Both the position numbers and the translations under genes were made by a program. From assembly GCF_023656515.1 (NCBI RefSeq), contig NZ_JAMOFV010000006.1, positions 4,419,735 to 4,483,734 on the forward strand: a stretch of 64,000 bases of DNA, written 5' to 3'. This stretch comes from Clostridium swellfunianum. GTDB lineage: Bacteria > Bacillota > Clostridia > Clostridiales > Clostridiaceae. Below the pieces are notes generated by a model. The model ran no database searches, was not told the origin of the DNA, and saw only the letters and a program-made list of their open reading frames with translations. The first letter of the stretch is position 1; each line of letters begins with the position of its first letter. Positions 17,411 through 25,506 of the stretch are shown in pieces.

Positions 17411-17617
17411 ATAAACCTTCAATTCTCCCGCGGTTCCACCCAAATTGCTTGTAATACAAGCCACTTGATTAATTATAACGGAATTACCGGACTTTATTAG
17501 AGTCACTCTGAGGTGGTCTTCGGCTAATATCCATTTAAGAATACTCACAGCTGTGTATTCTCTCTCTGAAAACTTCTATAAGCTTACTCTTCTCATCAAT
17601 GTATTGCAATATTTTAT
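17411..17617 (-). promoter_or_regulatory. T-box riboswitch leader of thrS, candidate specifier ACC (Thr)
   Basis: On the minus strand the leader has the T-box core GGGTGGAACCGCG (17429-17441), which pairs with the uncharged tRNA acceptor end. Upstream is a stem I region with an AGAGAG element. After it comes GAAGACCACC, whose ACC is a threonine codon in the usual specifier position. Uncharged tRNA-Thr should stabilise the antiterminator and turn thrS on. Confidence 0.93.
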
Positions 17618-17624
17618 TGAGACC

Positions 17625-17652
17625 ATTATAACATTTTAAGGCTGTATGTCAA
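17625..17652 (-). promoter_or_regulatory. Sigma-A promoter of the thrS T-box leader
   Basis: -35 TTGACA (17647-17652) and -10 TATAAT (17625-17630) with a 16-bp spacer, minus strand. It sits between the T-box leader and the stop of the DMT transporter gene. Confidence 0.8.
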
Positions 17653-17677
17653 CAATATTTTTACAGGCTAATATGGA

Positions 17678-18556
17678 TTATAGTTCAAGCTGTGTTCTCT
17701 CTTCACTGCTTTTAGGTTTTATACTTATTGCAATCATGCCAAGCATTATTATGAAAGCTCCAACAAGAGTTTTCCCTGTAAGCTTATCGCCTACAAACAA
17801 TGAAAATATCGCAGCAAATACCGGCTCTGCCAAATATATTATAGCCGCATGAGTTGGATTTATACTCGCCTGTACCTTATTTTGTATTCCATGAGCAATT
17901 GCTGTACACAATACAGCTGTATATAACAACGCCAGTATAATCCCAAAGTTTAATGTAAATTTAAACCCTTCAACTGCAACTGCAGGAACTGCACCAAGCA
18001 GCCCAATAACTAGAAGTTCCACACAAGTTAAAAGTGCAATATCCACATCCTTTGTGTACTTATCAACAACAAGTATTTGCACTCCAAAACATAGTGCTGC
18101 TATAAGTGTTAGGATATCTCCTTTGCCTATACTCATACTGATGTTTAAAGACATCATACCTAAACCAGCAACCGATAAAACTATACCTATAATAGTTTTT
18201 ATATCCGGTAGTTTTTTATAAAGCAGTGCTATTAAAATCGGAACAAAAACAACATTCATTCCTGTTAAAAATCCAGACTTGCTAGGAGTTGTATATAAAA
18301 GCCCAACAAGCTGAAAAGCGCAGCCTACAAATAAGGTCCCCCCTATTATAAAACCAGATTTTATTGTGAGTTTATTAATATTTTTAAAGCTTTTCAAAAA
18401 TACAATAGCAAGTATCAGTGCAGAAAGTGTATATCTTATGGTGATAAAAGTAAATGGCGGTATATCCTTTAGAACTAAGCTCATTATAGGAAAGCTTGAC
18501 CCCCATAATGCAGTCACCCCAATCAAGCTTAAGTCTGCCTTTAATTCTTTTGTCAT
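17678..18556 (-). CDS. EamA/DMT superfamily transporter
   Basis: A 292-residue membrane protein with ten predicted helices arranged as two EamA repeats (about residues 5-135 and 150-285). It includes the early conserved TALWGSSFPI and the closing LVGAFIIMLGMIAIS motif. Members export amino acids or metabolites by proton antiport; the substrate is not readable. ATG at 18556 is preferred to an upstream ATG at 18586 because AAGGAG lies 6 bases before it. It is probably transcribed alone: the terminator at 18604-18637 isolates it from the oxidoreductase operon upstream. Confidence 0.87.
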   Translation of the reverse strand: MTKELKADLSLIGVTALWGSSFPIMSLVLKDIPPFTFITIRYTLSALILAIVFLKSFKNINKLTIKSGFIIGGTLFVGCAFQLVGLLYTTPSKSGFLTGMNVVFVPILIALLYKKLPDIKTIIGIVLSVAGLGMMSLNISMSIGKGDILTLIAALCFGVQILVVDKYTKDVDIALLTCVELLVIGLLGAVPAVAVEGFKFTLNFGIILALLYTAVLCTAIAHGIQNKVQASINPTHAAIIYLAEPVFAAIFSLFVGDKLTGKTLVGAFIIMLGMIAISIKPKSSEERTQLEL

Positions 18557-18603
18557 AGTTATCTCCTTAGCGTTTATAAAGTTCATCTATAATATTATAA
18601 AAC

Positions 18604-18637
18604 AAAGAGCTGTTATTTGCTAGAATAACAGCTCTTT
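18604..18637 (-). terminator. Terminator of the Gfo/Idh-isomerase operon
   Basis: A 14-bp perfect stem (18604-18617 with 18624-18637, loop of 6) is followed on the minus strand by GTTTTATAAT. It lies 8 bases after the stop of the last operon gene. Confidence 0.85.
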
Positions 18638-18645
18638 CTAAATTA

Positions 18646-19674
18646 TTAAAATATAATTCTTCTTTTTTCTTTGCCAGATTCATACACAGCACAAATCATT
18701 TTTTGAGTTTTTATTGCCTCGTCCCCAGTTATTTCAGGGCTTACACCTGCATCTAATGAACTGTAAAAATTCTTTATCTGCTTAACATGGCTGACTCCCC
18801 AATAACCCTTTGTTCCATTTCCATAGCTGAAAGTTTCATTAGGATTGTTATCTGCAGTAAATTCTCTTCCATCCTTAAATTTAACAATACCCTTGTCGGC
18901 AATCATCTTAGCTATTCCATTTTCACAGTAGATTTCTATCTCAACAGGAGCATCGTACCCATAGTAGTTTACGGCATAAAAACCAGTAACTACTCCATTT
19001 TTATATTTAATGACACCTTCAGCTGAATCCTCAACTTCAATAATTTCATGTGCTCTATTACTTACATTCGCATCTACATATTCGATTTCACTTCCAATAA
19101 ACCATCTCAGTAAATCCATGGTATGAATAGCTTGGTCAATTATAACTCCACCGCCTTCTTTATCCCATGTACCCTTCCAATCGCTTTTACTGTAATATTC
19201 GTCGGAACGATTCCAGGTTACAGAAAGCTTTGCTGATATTATTTTACCAAGTTCTCCTGATTCAAGGGTTCTCTTTATAAGTTGTGAACCCGGATTATAT
19301 CTGTTTTGAAATATAACTCCTAAAACTACGTTATTATCTTTTGCCGCGCTAATCATAGCTTCTGCATCTTCAAGCTTTATTGACATAGGTTTTTCTGTTA
19401 GAATATTTATTCCCTTACTTGCAGCATAAATTGCTACAGGTGCATGAAGATAGTGAGGAAGGCAAATATGGATTACATCCAATTTTTCCTTTTCTATCAT
19501 TTCTTTATAATCAACATAATAACTGCAATTAAGCTGCTTAGCTTTTTCCTTTGCCCTATCTTCTTTCACATCACAAACAGCTACAACTTCAGCATTCTCA
19601 AGGCTGTTTACAGATAAGGCATGCATAGGAAATATATTGCCGCACCCAATTACACCAACTCTATATTTTTTCAC
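18646..19674 (-). CDS. Gfo/Idh/MocA family NAD(P)-dependent oxidoreductase
   Basis: A 342-residue protein with an N-terminal Rossmann fold (VGVIGCGNIFPMHA), the family motif EKPM near residue 95 and a C-terminal substrate domain with GGGVIIDQAIHTMDLLRW carrying the catalytic Asp/His. Members oxidise or reduce sugars, inositols or sugar-derived rings at C2-C4. A GTG at 19672-19674 with GGGGAG 8 bases upstream is a better start than the GTG three codons earlier (19683). It is the last of four genes in a sugar operon, 13 bp after a TIM-barrel gene. The substrate is unknown. Confidence 0.87.
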   Translation of the reverse strand: MKKYRVGVIGCGNIFPMHALSVNSLENAEVVAVCDVKEDRAKEKAKQLNCSYYVDYKEMIEKEKLDVIHICLPHYLHAPVAIYAASKGINILTEKPMSIKLEDAEAMISAAKDNNVVLGVIFQNRYNPGSQLIKRTLESGELGKIISAKLSVTWNRSDEYYSKSDWKGTWDKEGGGVIIDQAIHTMDLLRWFIGSEIEYVDANVSNRAHEIIEVEDSAEGVIKYKNGVVTGFYAVNYYGYDAPVEIEIYCENGIAKMIADKGIVKFKDGREFTADNNPNETFSYGNGTKGYWGVSHVKQIKNFYSSLDAGVSPEITGDEAIKTQKMICAVYESGKEKRRIIF

Positions 19675-19687
19675 ACCTCTCACTCCC

Positions 19688-20614
19688 CTATATAAATTTT
19701 TCTAAATGTTTTAACCCAATAACTAAGCCTTCTTTAACTTTCTCTTCACTGCCTTCGTACAATGGGTCTTCGTGCTCAGTGCTTATGAATCCATCATAAC
19801 CCTTGCTCCTTAGAAGGTCAATTAGTTTTTCCCAATCTACTTGTCCAAGACTTGGCATGCGGTATCTCCAGTAGCCAAAATTGTCTTCTCCAGCTTTGAA
19901 TAGCTTTCTATTGTTTATTCCATAGTTATATAGGCCTTCTTGAAGTATCTCTGCATCCTTTGCATGAACATGGAATATCCTGTCTGAAAACTCTTCAGCA
20001 GCTCTTAAATAATCTATAAATTGAGGAACTAAGTGCGATGGGTCGAAGTTTAATCCAAAGCTCTTGCTTGGTACTCTTCTAAACATTTCTCTCCAAAGCT
20101 CCGGAGTGTAAGAAATTGTCCCTGGTATGCCTGGATATTGCCAACCTTTCATATCGCAGTTTTCAATCATAAGCTTTATGCCTCTTTCCTCAGCATATGC
20201 TACAAGCTCAGTAAAAACCACCTCAAACTCATTAAAGTTTTCTTCCATATCTTTTTCTATGTTTCGTCCTACGAAGGTTCCAACTAATGGTGTGCCAAGC
20301 ATAACTGCCGCATCAATAACCTTTTTAGTGTGATTATTTATAAAAGCTCTTCTTACAGGATCTTTGTCCAAATTGTTATCATAGTAAGCAAGAGAAGAAA
20401 TTTTTAAGCCGTATTCTTCAAAATAGGCTTTTATTTCTTCTGCCTTCTCAGCAGTCAAAGTATCTACATCTATATCACAGCTGGAATAGTCCCTGTCATT
20501 TTCATTTGGCCAGCAGGCAATTTCAAGAGCCTTAAATCCAACCTCACTTGCCCATTTTGCTTTTTCTTTTAACGGCATCTTTCCTAAACAAACTGTTAAA
20601 AATCCTAAATGCAT
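19688..20614 (-). CDS. Sugar phosphate isomerase/epimerase family TIM-barrel protein
   Basis: A 308-residue xylose isomerase-like (AP endonuclease 2) TIM barrel. It shows strand-end metal ligands typical of the family: MIENCDM (Glu), NFDPSHL (Asp, His), FHVHAKDAE (His, Asp) and a final STEHEDP (Glu). Members isomerise or epimerise sugars, hydrolyse 3-keto-glycosides or dehydrate inosose (IolE), using Mn or Mg. AAAGGAGAGATATAA precedes the ATG. The four-gene arrangement with two Gfo/Idh enzymes points to a keto-sugar or cyclitol route, not to phosphorylated sugars. Confidence 0.86.
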   Translation of the reverse strand: MHLGFLTVCLGKMPLKEKAKWASEVGFKALEIACWPNENDRDYSSCDIDVDTLTAEKAEEIKAYFEEYGLKISSLAYYDNNLDKDPVRRAFINNHTKKVIDAAVMLGTPLVGTFVGRNIEKDMEENFNEFEVVFTELVAYAEERGIKLMIENCDMKGWQYPGIPGTISYTPELWREMFRRVPSKSFGLNFDPSHLVPQFIDYLRAAEEFSDRIFHVHAKDAEILQEGLYNYGINNRKLFKAGEDNFGYWRYRMPSLGQVDWEKLIDLLRSKGYDGFISTEHEDPLYEGSEEKVKEGLVIGLKHLEKFI

Positions 20615-20628
20615 TTATATCTCTCCTT

Positions 20629-21375
20629 TTAAGCTAAATTCATTTTTCTTAAATTCTCAAGGCTTATCCTTACACTCTCAAGAGGTTCTCTCTTGCATAC
20701 ATCCTGCTCAACAATAAGCCATTCCGTTTCATTTTTTTCTGACTGCTTAGCTATAGCTTTTATATCGATCGTTCCAGTTCCTATTTCAGCAAACTCTCTA
20801 TTTTCGCTGTTTTCCATGTCCTTTATATGAAGCAGCGGAATTCTGTCAGCATATTTTTTAATATATTCAACTGGATTTAATCCAGCATAAGTCACCCAAT
20901 AAGTATCTATCTCAGCTTTCAGAAGTTCCGCAGGCACTTTGTTATATATAATATCTAGTCCGTATTCACCCTCAAACTTTTCAAGTTCATGAGCATGATT
21001 ATGATAGCAAAGCTGAAGTCCTGAGTTCTTAAGCTTTGTTCCTACCTCTTTTAAAAGCTCAGCCATTTTCAAATAGTCTTCTTTGCCTTCAAAGCTTGCC
21101 CAAGGGCAGACAATATATTTATTGCCAAGCTGAAGATTATAATCAATAACTTGGTCAAGATTACCTGTTAATTGTTCAATTCCAATATGAGCACCTGCAG
21201 GCTTAAGCCCAAAGGCATCAAGATAAGACTTCAGCTCCAAAGCTGAAAATCCACCAAAACCTGCAAACTCAACTCCCTTATAGCCTAAATCAGCAACTTT
21301 TTTCAGTGTACCGATAAAATCCTTTTCTAATTCACTACGAAGAGTGTATAACTGTAATGCAACAGGAATATTCAT
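20629..21375 (-). CDS. Second sugar isomerase/epimerase family TIM-barrel protein
   Basis: A 248-residue xylose isomerase-like barrel, shorter than its neighbour. It has YHNHAHEL, EIDTYWV, LLHIKDME and a closing IVEQD motif, a set of His/Glu/Asp ligands at strand ends. ATG at 21375 is chosen because GGGAGG sits 7 bases upstream; the longer frame to 21402 would run over the preceding gene. It differs clearly in sequence from the 308-residue barrel, so the two probably do separate steps. The next gene starts 14 bp after its stop. Confidence 0.86.
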   Translation of the reverse strand: MNIPVALQLYTLRSELEKDFIGTLKKVADLGYKGVEFAGFGGFSALELKSYLDAFGLKPAGAHIGIEQLTGNLDQVIDYNLQLGNKYIVCPWASFEGKEDYLKMAELLKEVGTKLKNSGLQLCYHNHAHELEKFEGEYGLDIIYNKVPAELLKAEIDTYWVTYAGLNPVEYIKKYADRIPLLHIKDMENSENREFAEIGTGTIDIKAIAKQSEKNETEWLIVEQDVCKREPLESVRISLENLRKMNLA

Positions 21376-21394
21376 TTTGCATCCTCCCATTAGC

Positions 21395-22480
21395 TTATTC
21401 AAAATATACTGCTTTACCTGTTTTTGAAGATTCGTATATAGCTTCCAATATTTCTGTAACTACTAGCGCCTGCTCTGGTTTTACAACAACTTCAGTGTCA
21501 TTAAGTATGCTATCAATCCAAAGCCTTGCTTCTAAATCTGCGTCGCTTTCTTGTTTACCATCATAAAAAGCAACCCCCCCAGAGTTTAACTCAACTTTTG
21601 TATCGTATAACCTGCCTAAATTTTCTCCATTTATTCTAAGTCCCCCTATCATGTCTGCTCCACCCTCTGTGCCACAAAGAGTTGTTTGAGCTTCACGAAC
21701 GTCTAGGCTATTTAAAGCCCAGCTTGACTCAAGAACTATAGTTGCTCCATTTTCCATGGTTATAAAACCAAAAGCAGAGTCTTCCACAGTAAACTTTTCA
21801 GGATCCCATGGTCCCCAGGCATTAGCCGCATTTTTCCTGCCTGAAAGCTTATGATAAGCCGTTCCCATTACGGATTTTGGCTTATAATTCCCCATCATCC
21901 AAAGAGTTAAATCTAGAGCATGTGTTCCAATATCTATTAATGGTCCTCCACCCTGTTCTTCTTCATTTAAAAATACCCCCCAGGTTGGCACTGCTCGTCT
22001 TCTTATAGCATGGGCCTTTGCATAATAAATTTCCCCTAAATCGCCCTTTTCGCAAACAGTATGTAAATACTGTGAATCAGCTCTAAAACGGTTCTGATAG
22101 CCTATAGTAAGTTTTTTACCTGTCCTCTTTGCAGCCTCAACCATTAGACGTGCATCAGCAGCAGTTTTAGCCATTGGCTTTTCACACATTACATGCTTGC
22201 CTGCCTCTAAAGCATCCACTGTAATAAACGAATGGGATTTGTTAGGCGTGCAAACATGTACAACGTCTATGGATTTATCATTTAATAATTCTTTGTAATC
22301 AGTATAGTACTTTGCATTCTCACTACCATATTTCTCGGCAGCAGCCTTAGCCTTTTCTTCAATAATATCGCAAAAGGCCACCATCTCTATTGTATTAAGC
22401 TTGGCTAAGCTTGGCATATGTTTTCCATTAGCTATTCCCCCACAGCCTATAATACCAATTCGAAGCTTTTTATTTTTCAT
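21395..22480 (-). CDS. Gfo/Idh/MocA family oxidoreductase (first operon gene)
   Basis: A 361-residue protein with Rossmann motif IGIIGCGGIANGKHMPS, EKPMAKT near residue 99 and GGGPLIDIGTHALDLTLWMMG, which carries the substrate-binding Asp and His. It has a long C-terminal domain with a Trp-rich insertion (NAANAWGPWDPEKF) seen in glycoside- or sugar-acting members. AGGAGGATATAT precedes the ATG. It heads a four-gene unit 102 bp downstream of the AraC regulator, with a terminator between. Oxidation of a sugar hydroxyl to a keto group is likely; the sugar is unknown. Confidence 0.87.
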   Translation of the reverse strand: MKNKKLRIGIIGCGGIANGKHMPSLAKLNTIEMVAFCDIIEEKAKAAAEKYGSENAKYYTDYKELLNDKSIDVVHVCTPNKSHSFITVDALEAGKHVMCEKPMAKTAADARLMVEAAKRTGKKLTIGYQNRFRADSQYLHTVCEKGDLGEIYYAKAHAIRRRAVPTWGVFLNEEEQGGGPLIDIGTHALDLTLWMMGNYKPKSVMGTAYHKLSGRKNAANAWGPWDPEKFTVEDSAFGFITMENGATIVLESSWALNSLDVREAQTTLCGTEGGADMIGGLRINGENLGRLYDTKVELNSGGVAFYDGKQESDADLEARLWIDSILNDTEVVVKPEQALVVTEILEAIYESSKTGKAVYFE

Positions 22481-22544
22481 ATATATCCTCCTTTATATGT
22501 AGAGTAAATTTATAATTTACCTTGTTTTCGTTTACAAATTCATT

Positions 22545-22580
22545 ATATAAAAAATCATCGGGAATTACTCCCCGATGATT
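22545..22580 (-). terminator. Terminator after the AraC regulator
   Basis: A 10-bp stem (22553-22562 with 22571-22580, loop of 8) is followed on the minus strand by TTTTTTATATAA. It begins 1 base after the AraC stop, so the downstream operon needs its own promoter in 22481-22550. Confidence 0.88.
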
Positions 22581-22581
22581 G

Positions 22582-23445
22582 CTAACTTGTTCTCATATTT
22601 TGCTTTTTATACTCCGAAGGAGAGTAGCCCTTTAGCTGTTTAAAAACTCTATTAAAGGTTTTAACGCTGTTAAAACCGCACTTATAGGCTATTTCTGTTA
22701 TACTATGCTCATTATTCATGAGAAGCCATTCGGCCTTTGTTACTCTAAAACTGCTCAAATATTGACCAAAGGTTATGCCTGTTTTCATTTTAAAAAACCT
22801 TGTAAAATGATATACGCTAAAACCTGCTGTCTTTGCAGCTTCTTCCAAACTTATATCTGATAAATAATTATCTTCTACAAACCTAAATATATTTTCCAGT
22901 CTTCCTAGAGCCTCTCTGTGTCTGTTTTCTTCTTCAAAGCTGAGTCTCTCCATAGGAACCTTTCTAAGCAGAAGCACAACTAAATCATAAAGCCTTGCTT
23001 TAAGAGCAAGCTTGTACCCTTCTTCTTTTTTATTATACTCTTCAAAAATACCCTTAATCTGATTTTCCATCTCCTGCTTAACTTCAGTTCTCCATTCTGA
23101 GCTAAGCCTTTTTGAGCAATCAAACAGCGGCCTAATTTCTTTTCTCTCATTCATAAAAGCTCCAAGGCTGTCAAAAATAGCAAGATTAAATTGTATAACT
23201 ATTCGGCTCCCTATACTGGAATCAGGCAAAAAACAGTGTATATCTCCACTGCTTATTAGTAGGATATCACCAGCTTTAATATTATACATCTTGTTATTGA
23301 CACCAACCTTAACGCTGCCATTAGTCATGTATATAATTTCAACTTCATCATGCCAATGATGAGAGACAGGGCACTTTCCACCGTCAATAATCAATTTGAA
23401 TGGAAAACTAGGATCAAGCAGATTTTTTTCCTGCCAAGCTTCCAT
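22582..23445 (-). CDS. AraC family transcriptional regulator with N-terminal cupin
   Basis: A 287-residue regulator. The N-terminal cupin sensor (about residues 15-95) has HHWHDEVEIIYM. The C-terminal double helix-turn-helix (about 185-285) includes FSVYHFTRFFKMKTGITFG and the closing IAYKCGFNSVKTFNRVFK. It precedes the oxidoreductase/isomerase operon on the same strand and is the obvious candidate to sense that operon's sugar. A terminator separates the two units. The start has a GGGTGAGAT site upstream. Confidence 0.88.
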   Translation of the reverse strand: MEAWQEKNLLDPSFPFKLIIDGGKCPVSHHWHDEVEIIYMTNGSVKVGVNNKMYNIKAGDILLISSGDIHCFLPDSSIGSRIVIQFNLAIFDSLGAFMNERKEIRPLFDCSKRLSSEWRTEVKQEMENQIKGIFEEYNKKEEGYKLALKARLYDLVVLLLRKVPMERLSFEEENRHREALGRLENIFRFVEDNYLSDISLEEAAKTAGFSVYHFTRFFKMKTGITFGQYLSSFRVTKAEWLLMNNEHSITEIAYKCGFNSVKTFNRVFKQLKGYSPSEYKKQNMRTS

Positions 23446-23597
23446 ATCTCACCCTACCCTTTTATTATATTTTAGCTTACTAGCTTGTTGTAGTTTCAAT
23501 CTCTTAGTTTTACATCTTTACTTTAATATTGCTGCCAAAATAATTATTGTACCATTATAATTATCATCGCTATATGAAACAGGCCCTTTCTACGTTT

Positions 23598-23646
23598 AAT
23601 AGGCTAAGTATATTATATTAAGTATTCTTAGCCTATTCTATTTTTT
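23598..23646 (+). terminator. Inverted repeat after the HAD gene, terminator-like on the plus strand
   Basis: An 11-bp stem (23598-23608 with 23627-23637) has an 18-base AT loop and a TTTTTT run on the plus strand only. The HAD gene reads the other way, so for its transcript the U tract precedes rather than follows the stem. It may stop antisense transcripts. Confidence 0.4.
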
Positions 23647-24427
23647 AAACCAAATTAAAATATTCTAGAGCTTGAGCTACACCGTCATTTTCTACACTGT
23701 CAGTAATATAGTCCGCAACTTTTTTTACCTTCTCACCAGCGTTTCCCATAGCAATACCAATAGCTACGCAATCAAGCATTTCTATGTCATTCTCTCCATC
23801 GCCAAAAGCCATGGTATTTTCAGGTGGAATCTTATAATACTCTAAAAGCTTTTTGATACCTTCCATTTTGCTGCCGCTAGCCGGAATGATATCTATTGCA
23901 TAGGGATTCCATCGAATTGACTTGCAATGCTTAAGCACGCTTAAAGGATAAAGTTCCGCTTGCTTGCTATCTATATAAGGAATTATTTGATAAACAGGGT
24001 TTTCTAAAGCCCTGTGAATATCCATAATGGGAGGCAGTGACGAATATATTGATTTTTGAACCTCTATCACTCGTTGGTTTATTATGTTGATATACATATT
24101 ATCCTTTTCTACAAACATGCAAGGATATGGAGATTCATCAATTTGTTTGATTAAGTTCTTTATATCTTCCTTATTAATTTCATTTTGGTAAATTACCTCT
24201 TTACTATTAAAGCAATACTGACCATTTAAAGTGATATATGCATCAAAATAGAGCCCATCTATTAAGTGTTCTTTCTCAATTTCTAAAATGTGCCGTCCTG
24301 TAGCTACAAAGGTGTAAACTCCTTTTTCACGAAGCTTTGCTAATGCTTTTCTAGTAGAAGCTGAACAAGTTTTTAACTTACTGGAAATTAGAGTTCCATC
24401 AATATCAAAAAATATAGCTTGTATCAT
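23645..24427 (-). CDS. Cof-type HAD-IIB family phosphatase
   Basis: A 260-residue HAD hydrolase. Motif I is FFDIDGTLISS (nucleophile Asp 8), motif II lies in TFVATGRH, and motif IV is AFGDGENDIEML with the metal-binding Asp pair. A type IIB cap lies between (about residues 85-180). Such enzymes dephosphorylate sugar phosphates, FMN or pyridoxal phosphate with broad specificity. AAGGAGAACTATA precedes the ATG. It is a single gene, unrelated in strand order to the AraC unit apart from proximity. Confidence 0.88.
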   Translation of the reverse strand: MIQAIFFDIDGTLISSKLKTCSASTRKALAKLREKGVYTFVATGRHILEIEKEHLIDGLYFDAYITLNGQYCFNSKEVIYQNEINKEDIKNLIKQIDESPYPCMFVEKDNMYINIINQRVIEVQKSIYSSLPPIMDIHRALENPVYQIIPYIDSKQAELYPLSVLKHCKSIRWNPYAIDIIPASGSKMEGIKKLLEYYKIPPENTMAFGDGENDIEMLDCVAIGIAMGNAGEKVKKVADYITDSVENDGVAQALEYFNLV

Positions 24428-24604
24428 TATAGTTCTCCTTAATTAAGTTCAGTGAATTAATAATATAGTATACCATTGTATATATTTTTTCAAATGTGAT
24501 ATTGCTAGGTTATTGCATCTGTACTTGAATATTTACCGTCCACTTTCATACACTATCAGTAATTAGCTATATTTTTATTTAACATAACAGAGGAGGTTTT
24601 TAAA

Positions 24605-24952
24605 ATCAGTGCTGTGGTTTTAGTTTTCTTTAACTCTATACTTTTAGCTTGCGGACAGCTCTTATGGAAGGCAGGATTAAAGCAAGAAAGCATGTCCTCC
24701 ATAAAACAGCTTATACATCTTCTTTTGAATAAATACATGCTTGGTGGGATAGCAGTATATATCATTTCTACCTTTTACTGGTTTTCTATACTAAAAAAAT
24801 TTGATTTAACAAAAGTATACCCACTGCAAAGCATCAGTTATATAGTGGTACTATTTTTTGGCTATTTAATGTTTAAGGAACCTATCACTAAGAACACCCT
24901 GGTAGGCACCTTAATCATAGTTGTTGGTGTTTTTATAATAACTAAGCAATAA
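24605..24952 (+). CDS. Short four-helix DMT/EamA (SMR- or ArnE-like) transporter, possible ATC start
   Basis: A 115-residue protein with four predicted helices, half the size of a full EamA protein. It has GQLLWKAGL at the end of helix 1, KVYPLQSISYIVVLFFGYL (the conserved Pro/Gln of ArnE/SMR-like subunits) and a final VGTLIIVVGVFIITK. Such half-size proteins dimerise. The only strong ribosome site, AGGAGG at 24591-24596, is 8 bases from an ATC at 24605; the first standard start, a GTG at 24614, is 17 bases away. Reading from ATC gives an N-terminus of xSAVVLVFF, typical for the family. A GTG start would still give a working frame. Confidence 0.75.
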   Translation: MSAVVLVFFNSILLACGQLLWKAGLKQESMSSIKQLIHLLLNKYMLGGIAVYIISTFYWFSILKKFDLTKVYPLQSISYIVVLFFGYLMFKEPITKNTLVGTLIIVVGVFIITKQ

Positions 24953-24956
24953 ATAG

Positions 24957-24992
24957 TCTGGATTGATATAATAAACTCAATCCAGATTTTTT
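24957..24992 (+). terminator. Terminator of the short DMT transporter
   Basis: A 10-bp perfect stem (24957-24966 with 24977-24986) is followed by TTTTTTATT on the plus strand. Confidence 0.9.
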
Positions 24993-25149
24993 ATTGCTAT
25001 ATCTATTTTAATTAATAAATTATCTTAACTCTGTATATTCTTTATACAATTTCATTATACTTATAAAAACCAACAAAATTGAACTTCAATAATTAGGTAC
25101 TTATTTTTTTTAAGCAAATATGATAAAATAATCATAGGAGATGATTACT

Positions 25150-25458
25150 ATGGAAAAAATTCATATGTGTCCTAGATTTGAAGCTGCCTTTGAGCTTCTT
25201 GGAAAGAGATGGACTGGACTTATAATCCGTTCTCTCCTTAGTGGAGCAAAACGATTTTCAGATATACAGGAAATAATTCCAAACCTGAGCGCTCGTATGC
25301 TAACAGAACGATTTAAGGAACTTGAAGAACAAGGTATTCTTGTTAGAAAAGTTTATCCTGAAATGCCTGTGCGCATTGAATACGAGCTAACAGAAAAAGG
25401 CAGAAGTTTGGAAAGTTCTATGAATGAAATTCAAAAATGGGCTGAAAGATGGACATAA
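25150..25458 (+). CDS. HxlR family transcriptional regulator
   Basis: A 102-residue winged-helix regulator. It has the family's LLGKRWTGLIIRSLL, ELEEQGILVRKVYPEMPVRIEYELTEKG and a closing helix. A Cys lies at residue 5-7 of the N-terminal arm (MEKIHMCP). In YodB/HypR-type members an N-terminal Cys senses quinones or electrophiles, so redox sensing is plausible. ATG at 25150 with AGGAG nine bases upstream is preferred over the ATG at 25141, which overlaps the ribosome site. The preceding transporter could be a target, but a terminator lies between. Confidence 0.87.
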   Translation: MEKIHMCPRFEAAFELLGKRWTGLIIRSLLSGAKRFSDIQEIIPNLSARMLTERFKELEEQGILVRKVYPEMPVRIEYELTEKGRSLESSMNEIQKWAERWT

Positions 25459-25462
25459 AGAA

Positions 25463-25505
25463 ACAAGACCCGAGGGCTTAAACTAAGCTGCGGGTCTTGT
25501 TTTTA
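25463..25505. terminator. Bidirectional terminator between HxlR and the histidine kinase
   Basis: A 10-bp stem (25463-25472 with 25491-25500) is followed by TTTTATTT on the plus strand and by TTTCTTTAT on the minus strand, between convergent genes. Confidence 0.88.
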
Positions 25506-25506
25506 T

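Noticed and set aside
23598-23646. Inverted repeat as the HAD gene terminator
   Set aside because: Its U tract is on the opposite strand, so it is not a normal terminator for the HAD transcript; kept only as a plus-strand candidate.
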